From positions 1 through 64,000 of the forward strand of contig JASANG010001013.1 of NCBI GenBank assembly GCA_030248215.1: DNA of 64,000 nt. The letters are read 5' to 3'. This DNA is from Enoplolaimus lenunculus. Lineage: Eukaryota > Nematoda > Enoplea > Enoplida > Thoracostomopsidae. Made by a program: the position numbers and the translations under genes. The notes under the pieces are model-generated. The model had not been told where the DNA came from, ran no database searches, and worked only from the letters and a program-made list of their open reading frames with translations. Shown one piece after another: positions 36,381 to 48,000 of the stretch. Position 1 is the stretch's first letter. Each line of letters starts with the position of its first letter.

Positions 36381-36575
36381 GATCAATGTAAAGCACAGGT
36401 TCGGAACAGTATTATAAGTATATTCCTAAGCCTAAGCCTAAGCCTTAGCGTAAGAATGAACATATTCATAAGCCTAAGCCTAAGCCTAAACCAAGCAAAA
36501 AATTTGTCTAAAGCTTAAGCTTATTCTATTGCAGTCCCACATAAAACTCTCTGCCTCTGATCTATACGTGAGCCC
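36381..36575. mobile_element. Family-1 element
   Basis: AGCACAGGTTCGGAACAGTA at the left and TTATTCTATTGCAGTCCCAC...ATCTATACGTGAGCCC at the right, with CCTAAGCC runs inside. Confidence 0.7.
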
Positions 36576-37496
36576 CCGTTTCAAAATGTTTGCGCACTCC
36601 AAATCACTCAACAATAAACGTGCCCTTTTCAAAGATTGTCTGGCACTGCTCTCGTATCTTGTGAGCTGTCCATAAGCTTATTTCAATAGCCAGAAATGCA
36701 AATAATTTCAAGACAAAATTATAAATATTTTAAACATCTGCTTATAGTTTTAAGCTTAATGAGCACACCAACATAGCCATATATCTTGGCTCATGTCTGA
36801 ACCAATGATTTGGTGCCGGCATCCAGGGTTATATATCTCGTTCATAGGAAAAGGGGTATACTGAGACGTACCATTGCGATGACGAAATAAGAAAAATAGA
36901 CACTTTTACAAGCTTTTGTATATAAGCTTAAACGTTTACATTCTTCGAATAGTTTGAACATCTTACTTTGACTAAAAATCTTTCTTTGAAGTATGAGGCT
37001 AAACCCACCGGAAGGGCAGTCACCAGATGTGGCCTGGGAGTTTTAGTCAATTAGAAACATTTTGGCCTCCTTTAGCTTACTTTTAACCCCAGTTCTGAAA
37101 CCTTGTTTTATCAACCACAAACCCGTCTCAAAATTGTCTCACCCCCCAGCAGATTAAGCTGGCTACGTGCCTGACCCACCGAGAAGGAAACCCTGGCCTC
37201 GTAAATGCTACAGTTGCCATTGTTATCGCCGGGTCTGCACTAAGGTGCCCTGGTAAACTTAGTGACCGACAGATGAACGGAAATAAAGCACCGGATGACG
37301 ACAAGTTACACTAATCCTGTCCGGTACACCCGGAAATGGTTAGTAGAGGTGGAAAGATGAGTTGTTGGATGTTTGAGGGCTTAGAAAGGTCTAAGACAGG
37401 CCCGTAGCCAGGTTACATGCTTTTGGGAGGAGCGAAAACAATTTACAAGGGTCATGCATGTATTATGAATGACTTACAAATGGGGCAGAAACATTT

Positions 37497-37874
37497 TTAA
37501 GGGAAGCCCAAAATATTTCTAGGGAGGCTGAACCCAATCATGTTTCCCCTGTGGTTGTGATTTGGCGTTGACGTTAGAATATCTTGCAATTCATCGAATA
37601 AATATTGGACCAAATGAGGGGGATGGGCAGTCCGTTCAGAACGGTGGAGTTGCCCCCTGTAAATTGGTAAACGAAACGTTCTATAATTGGCTTTGATTCC
37701 CATGGTCCATTCTACAATGAAGTCTCTATCATCGGCGTCTTTTCGCCGATTTCTAGCGCGTATGTAGACCGCCTCTGGGCCTGATTCTGGCAAAATTTGC
37801 CAATCTCTGTCTCCTACCTGCCATTTCACCGATATTCCAATGATATTTGGTCGTCCGACGGCGCCAGGAGTAAA
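37497..37874 (-). CDS. Unidentified open frame, possible exon or element fragment
   Basis: I do not recognise it. The frame is open for about 125 codons on the minus strand, from just after a TAG at about 37873 to the stop at 37497. It has ordinary protein-like composition (VKWQVGDRDW, DFIVEWTMGIKANY, RLPIYRGQLHR, QYLFDELQDIL), unlike the repeat-derived frames around it. No ATG opens it, so it would need an upstream exon; a CAATAG acceptor-like site precedes it. It could be an exon of an unseen gene or a piece of a decayed mobile element. Confidence 0.3.
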   Translation of the reverse strand, partial: FTPGAVGRPNIIGISVKWQVGDRDWQILPESGPEAVYIRARNRRKDADDRDFIVEWTMGIKANYRTFRLPIYRGQLHRSERTAHPPHLVQYLFDELQDILTSTPNHNHRGNMIGFSLPRNILGFP

Positions 37875-38187
37875 CTATTGACCGCTACAGGCAACAAACT
37901 TCATGTGTGACGAAGTTCCATGAAAAACTGGTAGTTCATCAGCGACCGGTATCTTAGTTCCGGAACCAAAATTAGGTTCCGTTTTGGACGTTTGGCCACA
38001 TTTCAACTTTAACGAGGTAAATATGTTTTCTTAGAAAAATTTTCATCCTTTATAACCAAATCATTAGAGAACGCCAGCTTCGTGAATGATGAAACGCGTA
38101 TTATCTCTTGATTGAAGGTTGAACATCAATAATATTTCGCCGCTTTAAGACCCGCTGGTACCTCGCACTAGGGCATGTATACTCAAA

Positions 38188-38512
38188 TGTGTGGGCCAAT
38201 GTATAGAACAGGGCCGTAACAGTGGTATAAGCATATTCCTAAGTCTAAGTCTAACCGTATGAATGAGGTTATATGTAACACCTATTTCTAGGGCCCATAT
38301 TCTCAAATTCATACAGCACCTATTACCAGTTAGTAATAGGTTTTCATACAAACGAACTGGTGCAATTACAGATCTTAAAATTTGTACAGTAGCAGAGAAA
38401 ATCGAAAGCAATAAATGTGATGAATTTCAAACCTCACTATTTTCTGCTTCGAAAGTTACAAGGCCTATCACCAACTGGTAATAGGTGCTGCACACATTTG
38501 AGAATACGAGCT
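38188..38512. mobile_element. Family-1 fragment followed by a family-6 element
   Basis: Family-1 left half at about 38192-38262 (GGGCCAATGTATAGAACAGG). A complete family-6 copy follows at 38288-38512: GGCCCATATTCTCAAATTC at the left and CACATTTGAGAATACGAGC at the right, with TATTACCAGTTAGTAATAGG inside. Confidence 0.7.
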
Positions 38513-39217
38513 AAGGTTAGTAAATATGTTTTCCAATTTGACATCCAGTGATGTACAATATATGCAAGCTAGCAATACACTGAACGAAATTAATATAATT
38601 GTTTTAGCAAAATTTTCGATCTTAGAGCATCGTTTGCTGGATTAACGACTGATACGTGTTAATAAGTCTTGTATATATTTCTATCTGAAAAATCGGCATT
38701 TAAAAACGTAATCTATAAATTATGTAATGCCTTAACGCTAATAATAAAACCTTACGCAACTCTATAACCATGTATAAATGGGTGTATATATTGTAATTAG
38801 GCCATTGGTATGGTTACGAAACTAGACTATATTTATTACGGTTTAACCGGAATTCCTGCATAAATTCAATTTCAGTTCCTGTTCCTGTTCCTGTATTTAA
38901 AAATGAATGAAGTGGGATTTTACGGTTTTGTGTCAAATGATTTAAAATATTCGAAACTTTGTCTTTGAAAAATTGTTATTTCGAAATGAGTGTTTGTGTT
39001 ATTAGTTCAATGTTGTGTAATAAATTGTGTGATGAAAATTATTTCAAATTCCGGTTCCTGTTATGCTTTATCGCTTGGAAATACAAATTTTGAACACAAT
39101 TGCAAATGTTAAAAAATAATTTGAAACCAAATGTTTTAATTGAATTAAGCAAGTTGAGCCATTTAAAATGAAGTTTTTTGCATTTAAAAACCACTGCTTA
39201 AAGTATATTGTATCATG
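38513..39217. other. Intergenic
   Basis: Contains CTGTTCCTGTTCCTG simple sequence near 38878-38895. No gene is seen. Confidence 0.5.
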
Positions 39218-39365
39218 GGTCCATATAAACATAAAGGGCGCAACGTTGTTCTGTGGGTATGGACTAGAGTAAGCTTAAGCTTTAGTCTATTTCCTTGCTA
39301 AAGCTTAGGCTTAACCTTAGGAATATGCTTATACTACTGCAACGCCTCCGTTCTATACATTGGCT
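39218..39365. mobile_element. Family-1 element, short
   Basis: GGTCCATATAAACATAAAGGG at the left and TTCTATACATTGGCTCC at the right, with AGCTTAGGCTTAACC inside. Confidence 0.7.
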
Positions 39366-40003
39366 CCATCTTGAATAAACTGTCACCGAGTAGTACGTGC
39401 GGATGTTTTTGAATAAAAATTACATATACACGATGCATCGGTTTAAAATTCGTACATCCGGCGGATGTTTCTCAAAAAATCAAAGTCAATTATGCCTCAC
39501 CCACCCTTTCCTCAACACATAACCTTCTTCACCCGAAACCCAAACTCTACCAATTCACAAAGTTTCAAATCCCAAATGGCACGTGATAAATTAAATTAAC
39601 TATAATCACACTGTGGACTCTCAGTAAACTTTACACACCAATAAACAATAAATGACGACACACTGATGTATATTTCAACTCTGCTCCAGCGAATAGACCT
39701 GGCTTATAAGCGTTGCGGAAATAATATGAGTCCGTTTGAATTGGCCCCGGCCGTCAGATCAGCGAACCTAAATTAAGTTGGTGGCCTCTTCTGGTTTTAG
39801 TGCGGGTACCTAAATTACCCCATAATCAGTGATTTAGAAGTTGCTGAAAACAGTTGCGTAAAAAGGAACGGAGATATGACCGGAACAGGGTTTAGCAGCA
39901 GGGTCCAACCGGATATGAAAAACCGTATTCAGAGAAGGTTCAATATAACTTTGCTGGATCCTGAGAAGGTGATAAAGTTTAAATCATATTTAATTTGCTA
40001 AAT

Positions 40004-40203
40004 TTGGCCCATGTAAACATCCGGGGCGGAACGTTTTTTTTGCGCAGCTGCAATAGAGTAAGCTTAAAGCGTTAGGCTAATTTTGTACTTAAGCCTAATG
40101 CTAAGGATTAAGTATAAGCTCACATTTACGCTTATGCTTTGGTTTAGGTTTAGGCTTAGGGATATGCTTATGCTACAGTTACGGCTATGTTCTATACATT
40201 GAC
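40004..40203. mobile_element. Family-1 element
   Basis: GGCCCATGTAAACATCCGGG at the left and GTTCTATACATTGAC at the right. The interior is more degenerate than in most copies. Confidence 0.75.
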
Positions 40204-40689
40204 AACTAATTTATTGTTAAAAATGTCTTTTTAGGCTTCTTTTCAGTAAAGTTCAACAACTTAAAGCTTTGAAAATATTCTCAAACACATCAATAAAATC
40301 ATTGCTTAACCGAACATTAATAAAAATACGAACAATTTCAGTACCGAAATTCCGGAACCTCCGGGCAAAAATTCCACAGGAGCCAAACGACAATTTTTTG
40401 CCGGAACCGGAGCTACATATATCCAGTTGTTAACTGGCTGATGATGTATGTTTTAGGATCAGACTTAATTTAGACCATAGGCGTTGTTAGTAAATAAAAT
40501 CATATCAGTAACAATTATCGTTACTTCAATTTCCCGCACTACTTTTTTTAGATTTAAAGCTGACAAAATTGAATTTCGCTAAAATTAATTACAAAACTTC
40601 AAAACTTTAACCATCATAACTCTTCTCCATTCAAAATACTGTCAACCTGGTTCATTATTTTAATTAGGTTAAGCAGGAGTGAACGATGC

Positions 40690-40880
40690 ATACATCAGCA
40701 AGAGTAGTATGCAACTGGTTACATTCTGTGTAGGAAACAATGTACCTGGCACGCGGTACGTTTTTGGTCAACCCCTCTTATTTAAAGGGGGTACAACGAG
40801 TGCCAACCTTATGTATCAGGCATCAAAAATGATCCGCCTATAGTTGAATTTTAAAGTATCGCATATGACAGCGACCCTGC
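40690..40880. repeat. Family-10 dispersed repeat
   Basis: ATGTACCTGGCACGCGGTACG, AAAGGGGGTACAACGAGTGC and TGTATCAGGCATCAAAAATG correspond in order to the copy at 5640-5910. Confidence 0.6.
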
Positions 40881-41071
40881 ATCTAAATACGAAGGACCGA
40901 CCGCTGAAGTTCGAAACGTGTTCTCAACCCAAATTAAGGACAAATATGGCGAGATTACAACTTAAAATTAAAGTTTTTCACGTTCGCTTTGTTTGTTTCA
41001 ACCTTAAAATATCAAAGGGTTTGCTAAAATGCAGTTTGTTAAATCTGTAACGTTTCGGTGCACAAAAAGTA

Positions 41072-41317
41072 CACTGTAAATTCCAGTGAGTTGGTTTAAA
41101 TTCAGAATGAATTGAATCGCTTAGTCTCTATTAGGACTATCAGAACTCACAATTCTGAGTGGTTTCAAATCATTTTGATGTAATACTCCTCTGGAGTCAA
41201 CTCAACGCAGAGTGAGAATCAACTCAACTCAAAGTGAGTTTAAGTTTTGTGATATTAATTCAGAAATGACTAACATTCAGTCTGAGTTAATTAATTAACT
41301 CATTGGAATTTACAGTG
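41072..41317. mobile_element. Family-5 CACTGTAAATTCCAG element
   Basis: CACTGTAAATTCCAGTGAG at the left and CATTGGAATTTACAGTG at the right. Palindromic AACTCA/TGAGTT pieces fill the interior. Other copies: 56489-56730, 57300-57551 and 59404-59653. Confidence 0.85.
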
Positions 41318-41621
41318 TATGGCATTTCATGCTTAGAACAGGCGTTAAACAAAATCGTACAACGGTTATTTGTTAGGAATGGCATGTTCTCTACAGGGCC
41401 AAGCTTAGAGATGCGAAATAATTTTTCGCAAAATTGCACGTCTTACAAGTATTTTCTTTTAAAAACGGATCACCGTAAGTATAAATAGTGAAATTTTTGT
41501 ATTTTTGTAAAATTTTATTCAAATGCGACAAAAAATCCAATCTGCAATAATTGAAAGTGAAATAAAAATCAAAAATATTACAAATTAATTTTGAAAGCCA
41601 ATCAAAATCAACTATGAAAAC

Positions 41622-42225
41622 TTGCGTTCATGTAAAGATCAGGGGCGGAGAGGTTTTCTGTGGGACTAGAAAAGAATCAGCTTAAGCTTTAGACTAATTT
41701 TTTTTTGCTTGCCTTAGGCTTAGGCTTAGGCTTAGGCTTAGAAATATGCTCATTCTTACGCTGAGGCTTAGTAGGTTTAGGCCTTAATCTTAAGAATATG
41801 CTCATTTTTAGGCTCAGGCTTTGCGTTCATGTAAAGATCAGGGGCGGAGAGGTTTTCTGTGGGACTAGAAAAGAATCAGCTTAAGCTTTAGACTAATTTT
41901 TTTTTGCTTGCCTTAGGCTTAGGCTTAGGCTTAGGCTTAGAAATATGCTCATTCTTACGCTGAGGCTTAGTAGGTTTAGGCCTTAATCTTAAGAATATGC
42001 TCATTTTTAGGCTCAGGCTTTGGTTTAGACTTAGGAATATGCTCATTCTGACGCTGAAGCTTAGGCTTAGGTTTAGGCTTAATCTTAAGAATATGCTCAT
42101 TTTTAGGCTGAGGCTTAGGCTTAGGCTTAGAAATATGCTCATTCTTACGCTGCGGCTTTAGGCTTAGGTTTAGGCTTAGGAATATGCTTATAATATTGCT
42201 CCGCCCCTGTCCTTTAATTTGGCCA
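41622..42225. mobile_element. Family-1 element with a 199-bp tandem duplication
   Basis: The left part, from GCGTTCATGTAAAGATCAGG through the TTAGGC tracts to TTTAGGCTCAGGC, is present twice head to tail: 41622-41820 and 41821-42019. By eye the two copies show no difference. A normal right end (CTGTCCTTTAATTTGGCC) follows. Confidence 0.85.
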
Positions 42226-42934
42226 AAGCTTGAATGACCCGCGTCGGCCAGTAGTTGAATAGAAGAAATCGTGTCTAAAAACACTTTTCGCGTTTGTCAA
42301 AAAACCTGTACCGGTAAGCATTTACAACTTTCTGATACAATCAGTTCCACATTAATACAAGTCAGCAATTGCACAAAATTCTTCCAAAAATATAAATTTA
42401 TTAAATATTTCTGGTGACCATGTTCAGCAGCAACAAAAACAAACACAACCCCCAAGATGTTCCAAATCACCCCTGCCGCAAAACCAGAAGTGGGTTCGGG
42501 GGGCTCCCCGCCTTCGTCAAAAAAGTTTTGCCCCCTGGAAAAGTTTCAAGCCAGCTTGTAAGTCATATGAAATAATTGTATGCTGTCCTGAACCTTTGCG
42601 CCCCTGGCATACCGAGCTGGCTATGAACCTGATCCACCAGCACTGCGTTGCAACACTTAAATGCCCAAAAATGTAACTCTGCTGACAGTTTGGCCACCTG
42701 TTCAAGACCCTTTTCTGTGTTTGGAAGTCGTAAAACTATTTTGTATTAATTTTGATATGAGCCAGAACACAAAAGTACCTGGCTTTGATTGGAGAACCAG
42801 AAAATTGCAAACAAAAACGCTTTATGCTGCATGTCAAACTGCAAACATTGTTTTTACAGCTTTTTAATGTAAGCTGAACAAGCATTAAACACAGTTGAAA
42901 GGGTCTGTGAAGGCCTATTACCTTCAGCTCCAAA
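42226..42934. other. Intergenic
   Basis: No exon or element ends are recognised. Confidence 0.4.
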
Positions 42935-43330
42935 TATGGTTTAAAACAAAAAATTTTGTATTAAGATTTACTCTACTAAAACTGTATTTGGAAGCTTAAT
43001 CCTTTCTCACTTGAATATTTTCTATTTCCCCTGAGACCTACTTTTATGCTAGGATTCGAACTCCAGTGACTGGAGTGGGAGGCGTATACCATCACCACTC
43101 ATCTATAGGAGCTTGACGCTCGAGCCCGAGGGGGCTCTCACGTCTTGTGGTGATTTAGTACTATGTATACGTTTTGCAATTGTTAAACACGGTGCGATAT
43201 ATACTATTTAACGTATATACACTGCACTGAGTTGCCTACAGGCAACTCAATGTGAGAAGGGGTTAAACTTCTCGCCCTCTTCGCTCGCAAGATTTTTCCA
43301 GTAACCAAGTCCCACGGCCCTGCAATTAGA
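42935..43330 (+). mobile_element. Family-2 element split by a family-8 TTAA element
   Basis: Family-2 sequence (ATTTTGTATTAAGATTTACTC to TGTATTTGGAAGC) stops at TTAA 42996. It resumes after TTAA 43263-43266 with ACTTCTCGCCCTCTTCGCTCGC. The insert 42996-43266 is a reverse-oriented family-8 copy (CCTTTCTCACTTG to AATGTGAGAAGGGG) with B box CGAACTCCAGTG and A box CCACTCATCTATAGG on the opposite strand. Confidence 0.75.
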
Positions 43331-43504
43331 AACTTCCCAACTCACCGCTGTGTACAAACCGACTTTGTTTGACGAACAAGCCATATCAATTTTTATTCTC
43401 TATGACAACATCAGTGGCATTGCTTGTTTCGAGACAGTATAACCTCATAAAATCTTTTTTTCTGCCGAGCATAACGGAAAATTTCTTCAAATGTTTGGGA
43501 TCCC

Positions 43505-43660
43505 GGCCAATGTGAACAACATGTCTGGAACAGTAGTTTAAGCATATTCCTAAGCCTTAGCCTGAAGCCCAAGCCTAAGCCTTAGCCTAAACCTTAGCGT
43601 CAGAATGAGCGCATGCCTAAGCCTAAGCAAAAAAGTTACTTAAAAGCTTAATATCTTAAT
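43505..43660. mobile_element. Family-1 element, right end decayed
   Basis: GGCCAATGTGAACAACATGTC and GGAACAGTAGTTTAAGC at the left, followed by CCTAAGCC runs. The right inverted end is not evident. Confidence 0.55.
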
Positions 43661-44127
43661 CTAATTCTACGCTTTTTAATCGTCTCTGAAGGTGCCTAGT
43701 GAAAAATGAAAGAACCATATATATTTACATATTATATATAAGATATATATGTATGTACAGCTAATATGAGGCATATTGTGGTCTCTTTTCTCGAACTAAA
43801 AACGGATTAAGTTTGAATTCATATGCCTCGAGGCAACAGAACGTAGACATATTATTGTGAAGCAATAAATGGACAAATATCCAGAAGCAGTATCCTCAAA
43901 TGTGTGTAGCACCTATCAACAGTTAAATAATAGGTTTCGTATAACTGTGGCACCGAAACCAGAGAAAATATAAATGATTTGTAAATTAAAGCATGCGTAT
44001 AGCCAAATTGTACCCAGTCGTATTGAAAACTTATTAAGGTCCACTGATCCGTCCAGTAGTGCGACTGTTGGAAATCGCTACCGTTAAACTAGCGATTGGT
44101 GATATAGTCACTTCAAATGTTCTGTTA

Positions 44128-44404
44128 AGCCCTATTCACACGTTCAAGTTTTTGCAGCGATAACTCACATCTGCCACTTGCAGTTGCAAGTTTTGTCCAA
44201 AATCCCATTCGAAAAACTTGCAACTGCAAATCATTCATTAAAAATCATAGCTAGGAATTTAGTTCACATGTGTGAATAACCGTGCAAGTTCAATAAATTT
44301 ATTGCTGCCGCTTTCTCATTGGCTGATGAAAAAATTGCAAGTTTTGTGTGCAATTTTCAGCAGCAAGTTCTCGCAGCAAAAACGTGCACGTGTGAATAGG
44401 GCTT
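44128..44404. mobile_element. Family-3 CAAGTTTTTGC element
   Basis: AGCCCTATTCACACGTTCAAG at the left and GCACGTGTGAATAGGGCT at the right, flanked by TTA/TAA. Confidence 0.85.
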
Positions 44405-44676
44405 AAGAATATTAAAAGTCAAATATTGCACAGTCGATTTAATTTAAATCTTTGTTTAAATATTGGACGAAATAGCAATTTTAACGGGGTTTTTTAATCA
44501 AATTTGTCGAGAACGAATATGATTGGCTGGTGAAAATTATATGCCACGGCGTGTATAGCACATGAAAAATTAATTATGTGACCCTCAAAATCAGCAGTGA
44601 CCCCAGACGCGATGTTCTAAAAATTATTTTTCTTATACTGTGATGTTTTTAGTTCCCAATCACCGTTCTACAATTT

Positions 44677-44870
44677 GGCCAATGTATACAACAGTGCCGC
44701 AACAGTAGTATTTGCGTATTCCTTAAAACCTAAGCCTAACTTTAAGCGTAAGCCAAAGCGTAAGCGTGAGCTTATACATAACCTTAAACAAAAATAGTTG
44801 TAGTGTAAAGCTTAAACTTGTTCTATTGCAATCCCACAGGAATCCGTTCCGCTCTTGATCTTTTACAGGC
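44677..44870. mobile_element. Family-1 element downstream of the K2P gene
   Basis: GGCCAATGTATACAACAGTGC at the left and CCGTTCCGCTCTTGATC at the right, about 135 bp past the K2P stop codon. It may lie in the 3' untranslated region. Confidence 0.7.
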
Positions 44871-45004
44871 GTTTTTCCGGCTGTTGCAGTTTTCACATTT
44901 AAAGTTAAGGCCTTTAGGCAAAAGTATTGGCCTAGGAACAGACCTGGGTAACATAAGCGTGGAAAAATGACGCAAGCGTCCATATTCCAAATTGTTCCAA
45001 AATT

Positions 45005-48000
45005 TCAAAAGAATCGATCCACATGATTCGCAAACACGATCGTCCCCTGCTGTTCAACACTCCTGCACCCTCCGTCTTGCAACTCACACGTTCCAGGATA
45101 CCCCCTGTTCGAACAAATCACACTCGACGCTGACCTGCCTGTCCTATTCGTTAACCCCCCTAAATCAACACTATCTAAACTCGCTAGTTCTTGAGCCATA
45201 CCCCTTGCGCCTGAAATTCCATCGATTGTAATTCTGCTTCCAACTGCAGATGCGACCCCACCAACCTGCGAAGACCTTGAATCAATCCACCGAAACGTCT
45301 GCCAATCTTGTGGAGCAAATGGTTGAGGCAGTAGATGGCGTAAGTGAGCAGGGATCGGGCGGCCTGAGAATAAATATTCAAGCAGAGTTTGATCCAGCCT
45401 GCTCCGAGAGTCCAAGCTGACTCCGAGTTGCTCGAGGTCCGCCGCTGACCAGCCGTAGCGGCGTTGCATCGACGAAACCAGCCGGAAAACTTCGCCGATG
45501 TGAACAACTTTTCCGCCGATTGTGGCAAACGTTTCACGAGCTCGTGTTAAATTTCGACCAAAATAATGGATTTTACGAATGTACTGTGAACCAACTAAAT
45601 CTATACACATTGTTGTTACTATTAACCCGGTCACGATATAAGCAAGCGTGACGAATAAGTAAGGACGGTGTTCAGGAATGATATCACCGAAACCTAAAAC
45701 AAATCAGAGAAATGATGTCACCGAAACCTAAAATAAATCAGGGAAATGTCGTCACCGAAACCTGATATAAATCAGGAAAATGATGTCACCGAAACTTAAA
45801 CAAATCAGAGAAATGATGTCACCGAAACCTAAAATAAATCAGGGAAATGATGTCACCGAAACCTAAAACAAATCAGAGAAATGATGTCACCGAAACCTAA
45901 AATAAATCAGAGAAATGATGTCACCGAAACCTAAAATAAATCAGAGAAATGATGTCACCGAAACCTAAAATAAATCAGAGAAATGATATCACCGAAACCT
46001 AAAACAAATCAGAGAAATGATGTCACCGAAACCTAAAATAAATCAGGGAAATGTCGTCACCGAAACCTGATATAAATCAGGAAAATGATGTCACCGAAAC
46101 CTAAAATTAATCAGAGAAATGATGTCACCGAAACCTGATGTAAATCAAGGAAATGCTGTCACAGAAATCTGATGGAAAATCAGGGAATCACCGAAACCAA
46201 TTCAGGGAGCCAATCTGTATTGCCAGTTGCGGATCCAGAAATTTCTAAAAATTGAACCGCGAAAAATATAATAGTGGAAAAAAACCAGCGAGCAAAGCGA
46301 GCAAGAAGCTAAACGCCATTTCAGTGTTAAACCATTAAATTATGGATGTTATGCTGCTGCGTACATAAAGTGTCATGGTTCGCACCGGTTGTACCCCTCT
46401 CTAAATAAAGGGGGGAAGCGCAAAAACGCAACGCGTGCCGGGTATATTCTTTTCTACGCAGAATGTGCCCAGTTACACACTCTTGTTAAGTAGCGATTAT
46501 CAACTCTTGCTTAAACCAACTCACCAATAGTTGTAACAGTAATAAAGCAGTAATAGAACGAATCAAAGAAAGACCAATTTTCCCATGCGCGTAATGCCAA
46601 TGCACCCAACGCAGTGTATGCCAACCAAATCAGGAGCACAAATAACACAGGGATCTAAAAAGTAGACTAAACCGTAATTATTGTTTATTTTCAAATTTTA
46701 ATTTTCGGTACTTTACTTTGAAGTGAAATGGTTCGGGCTCGCAGCCAAATGAGAGTCAAGAATCAGCCGGTTTTTTGAAAATTTTTTATGTCAAAATGGT
46801 AAGGCAGCAACCTTGAATACAAATTGCTAAAATATCATTTGACTTCTCATTTGTTTCGCTGACGAGGTCTTTTAACAACCGTTGTATCATGCGCCCTGTC
46901 TGTGGAACAGCTGCTACGCTCTTGAATATATCAAACATTTACCGTTGGTTCGTTGAAATCTTCCAAAAATTCTAAACCGTCCAAAAAATCATCCGGTCTT
47001 TCTGGATCCACGCCTGGGTTGTTAGATACAGGGCCAAGGGTTTCTGACACTCGTTGAGCAGATGAGCCATGAGATCGGTTCGCACGTTCGGTCGACTGTC
47101 TTCGGTTCTTGAACAACGCCAAATGCCTGCAAGTAATTGTAATCAGTTTTCGGGTTCAACTCAAATTCGTGTTCAACTTAAATCCGTGTTCAACTCAAAT
47201 ACGTGTTCAACTCAAATCCGTGTTCAACTCAAATCCGTGTTCAACTCAAATCCGTGTTCAACTCAAATCCGTGTTCAACTCAAATCCGTGTTCAACTCAA
47301 ATCCGTGTTCAACTCAAATCCGTGTTCAACTCAAATCCGTGTTCAACTCAAATCCGTGTTCAACTCAAATCCGTGTTCAACTCAACTTCGTTTTCAACTG
47401 AAATCAGGTGTTCAACTCAAATCCCTGTTCAACTCCGATCCGTGTTCAACTCAAATTCGTGTTCAACTCAAATTCGTGTTCAACTCAAATCCGTGTTCAA
47501 CTAAAATCCGTGTTCAATTCAAATGCGTTTGAAAGTTGTTCATCTTCATCAAAGTCAACTATTAACTGTCATTCCACTCCTGATTTACCTTGAAAACGTT
47601 TCAGTAAAACATTGAAAACACTTTGACAGATGTTCATACGACGACAGAACGTATTCGGACATAAATTTGCCTAAATCTGCAACGGTCACTAAGATTAAAG
47701 GGATGCCGGCCATTCCAAAGAATATGCAAATGATTCGACCAGCGAATGTTGCAGGCACTAAATGACCGTAACCTGAAACATATCATGGATGTAGGCAGAA
47801 TTTCGATTTTCACATCATTTTTCAGTAAGAAATATAGTCAATTTCATTCAGATTGCATTTAATTATCAAGCAAATTAACCTAAACTATTTCTCATATGAA
47901 TATTTTCTATTTCATCTGAAACATATACTTTCAGTCTAAGATTGAAATTCACGTCTTTTGAAATGATGACTTTTCCATCATCACTCAAATGTAGGAGCTT

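Noticed and set aside
45680-46205. CRISPR-like repeat array (34-bp units)
   Set aside because: There are no unique spacers; the units are contiguous and derive from the K2P splice acceptor.
47069-47532. Ser/Gln-rich repeat proteins on the + strand
   Set aside because: Overlapping frames through the 15-bp intronic minisatellite, antisense to the K2P gene.
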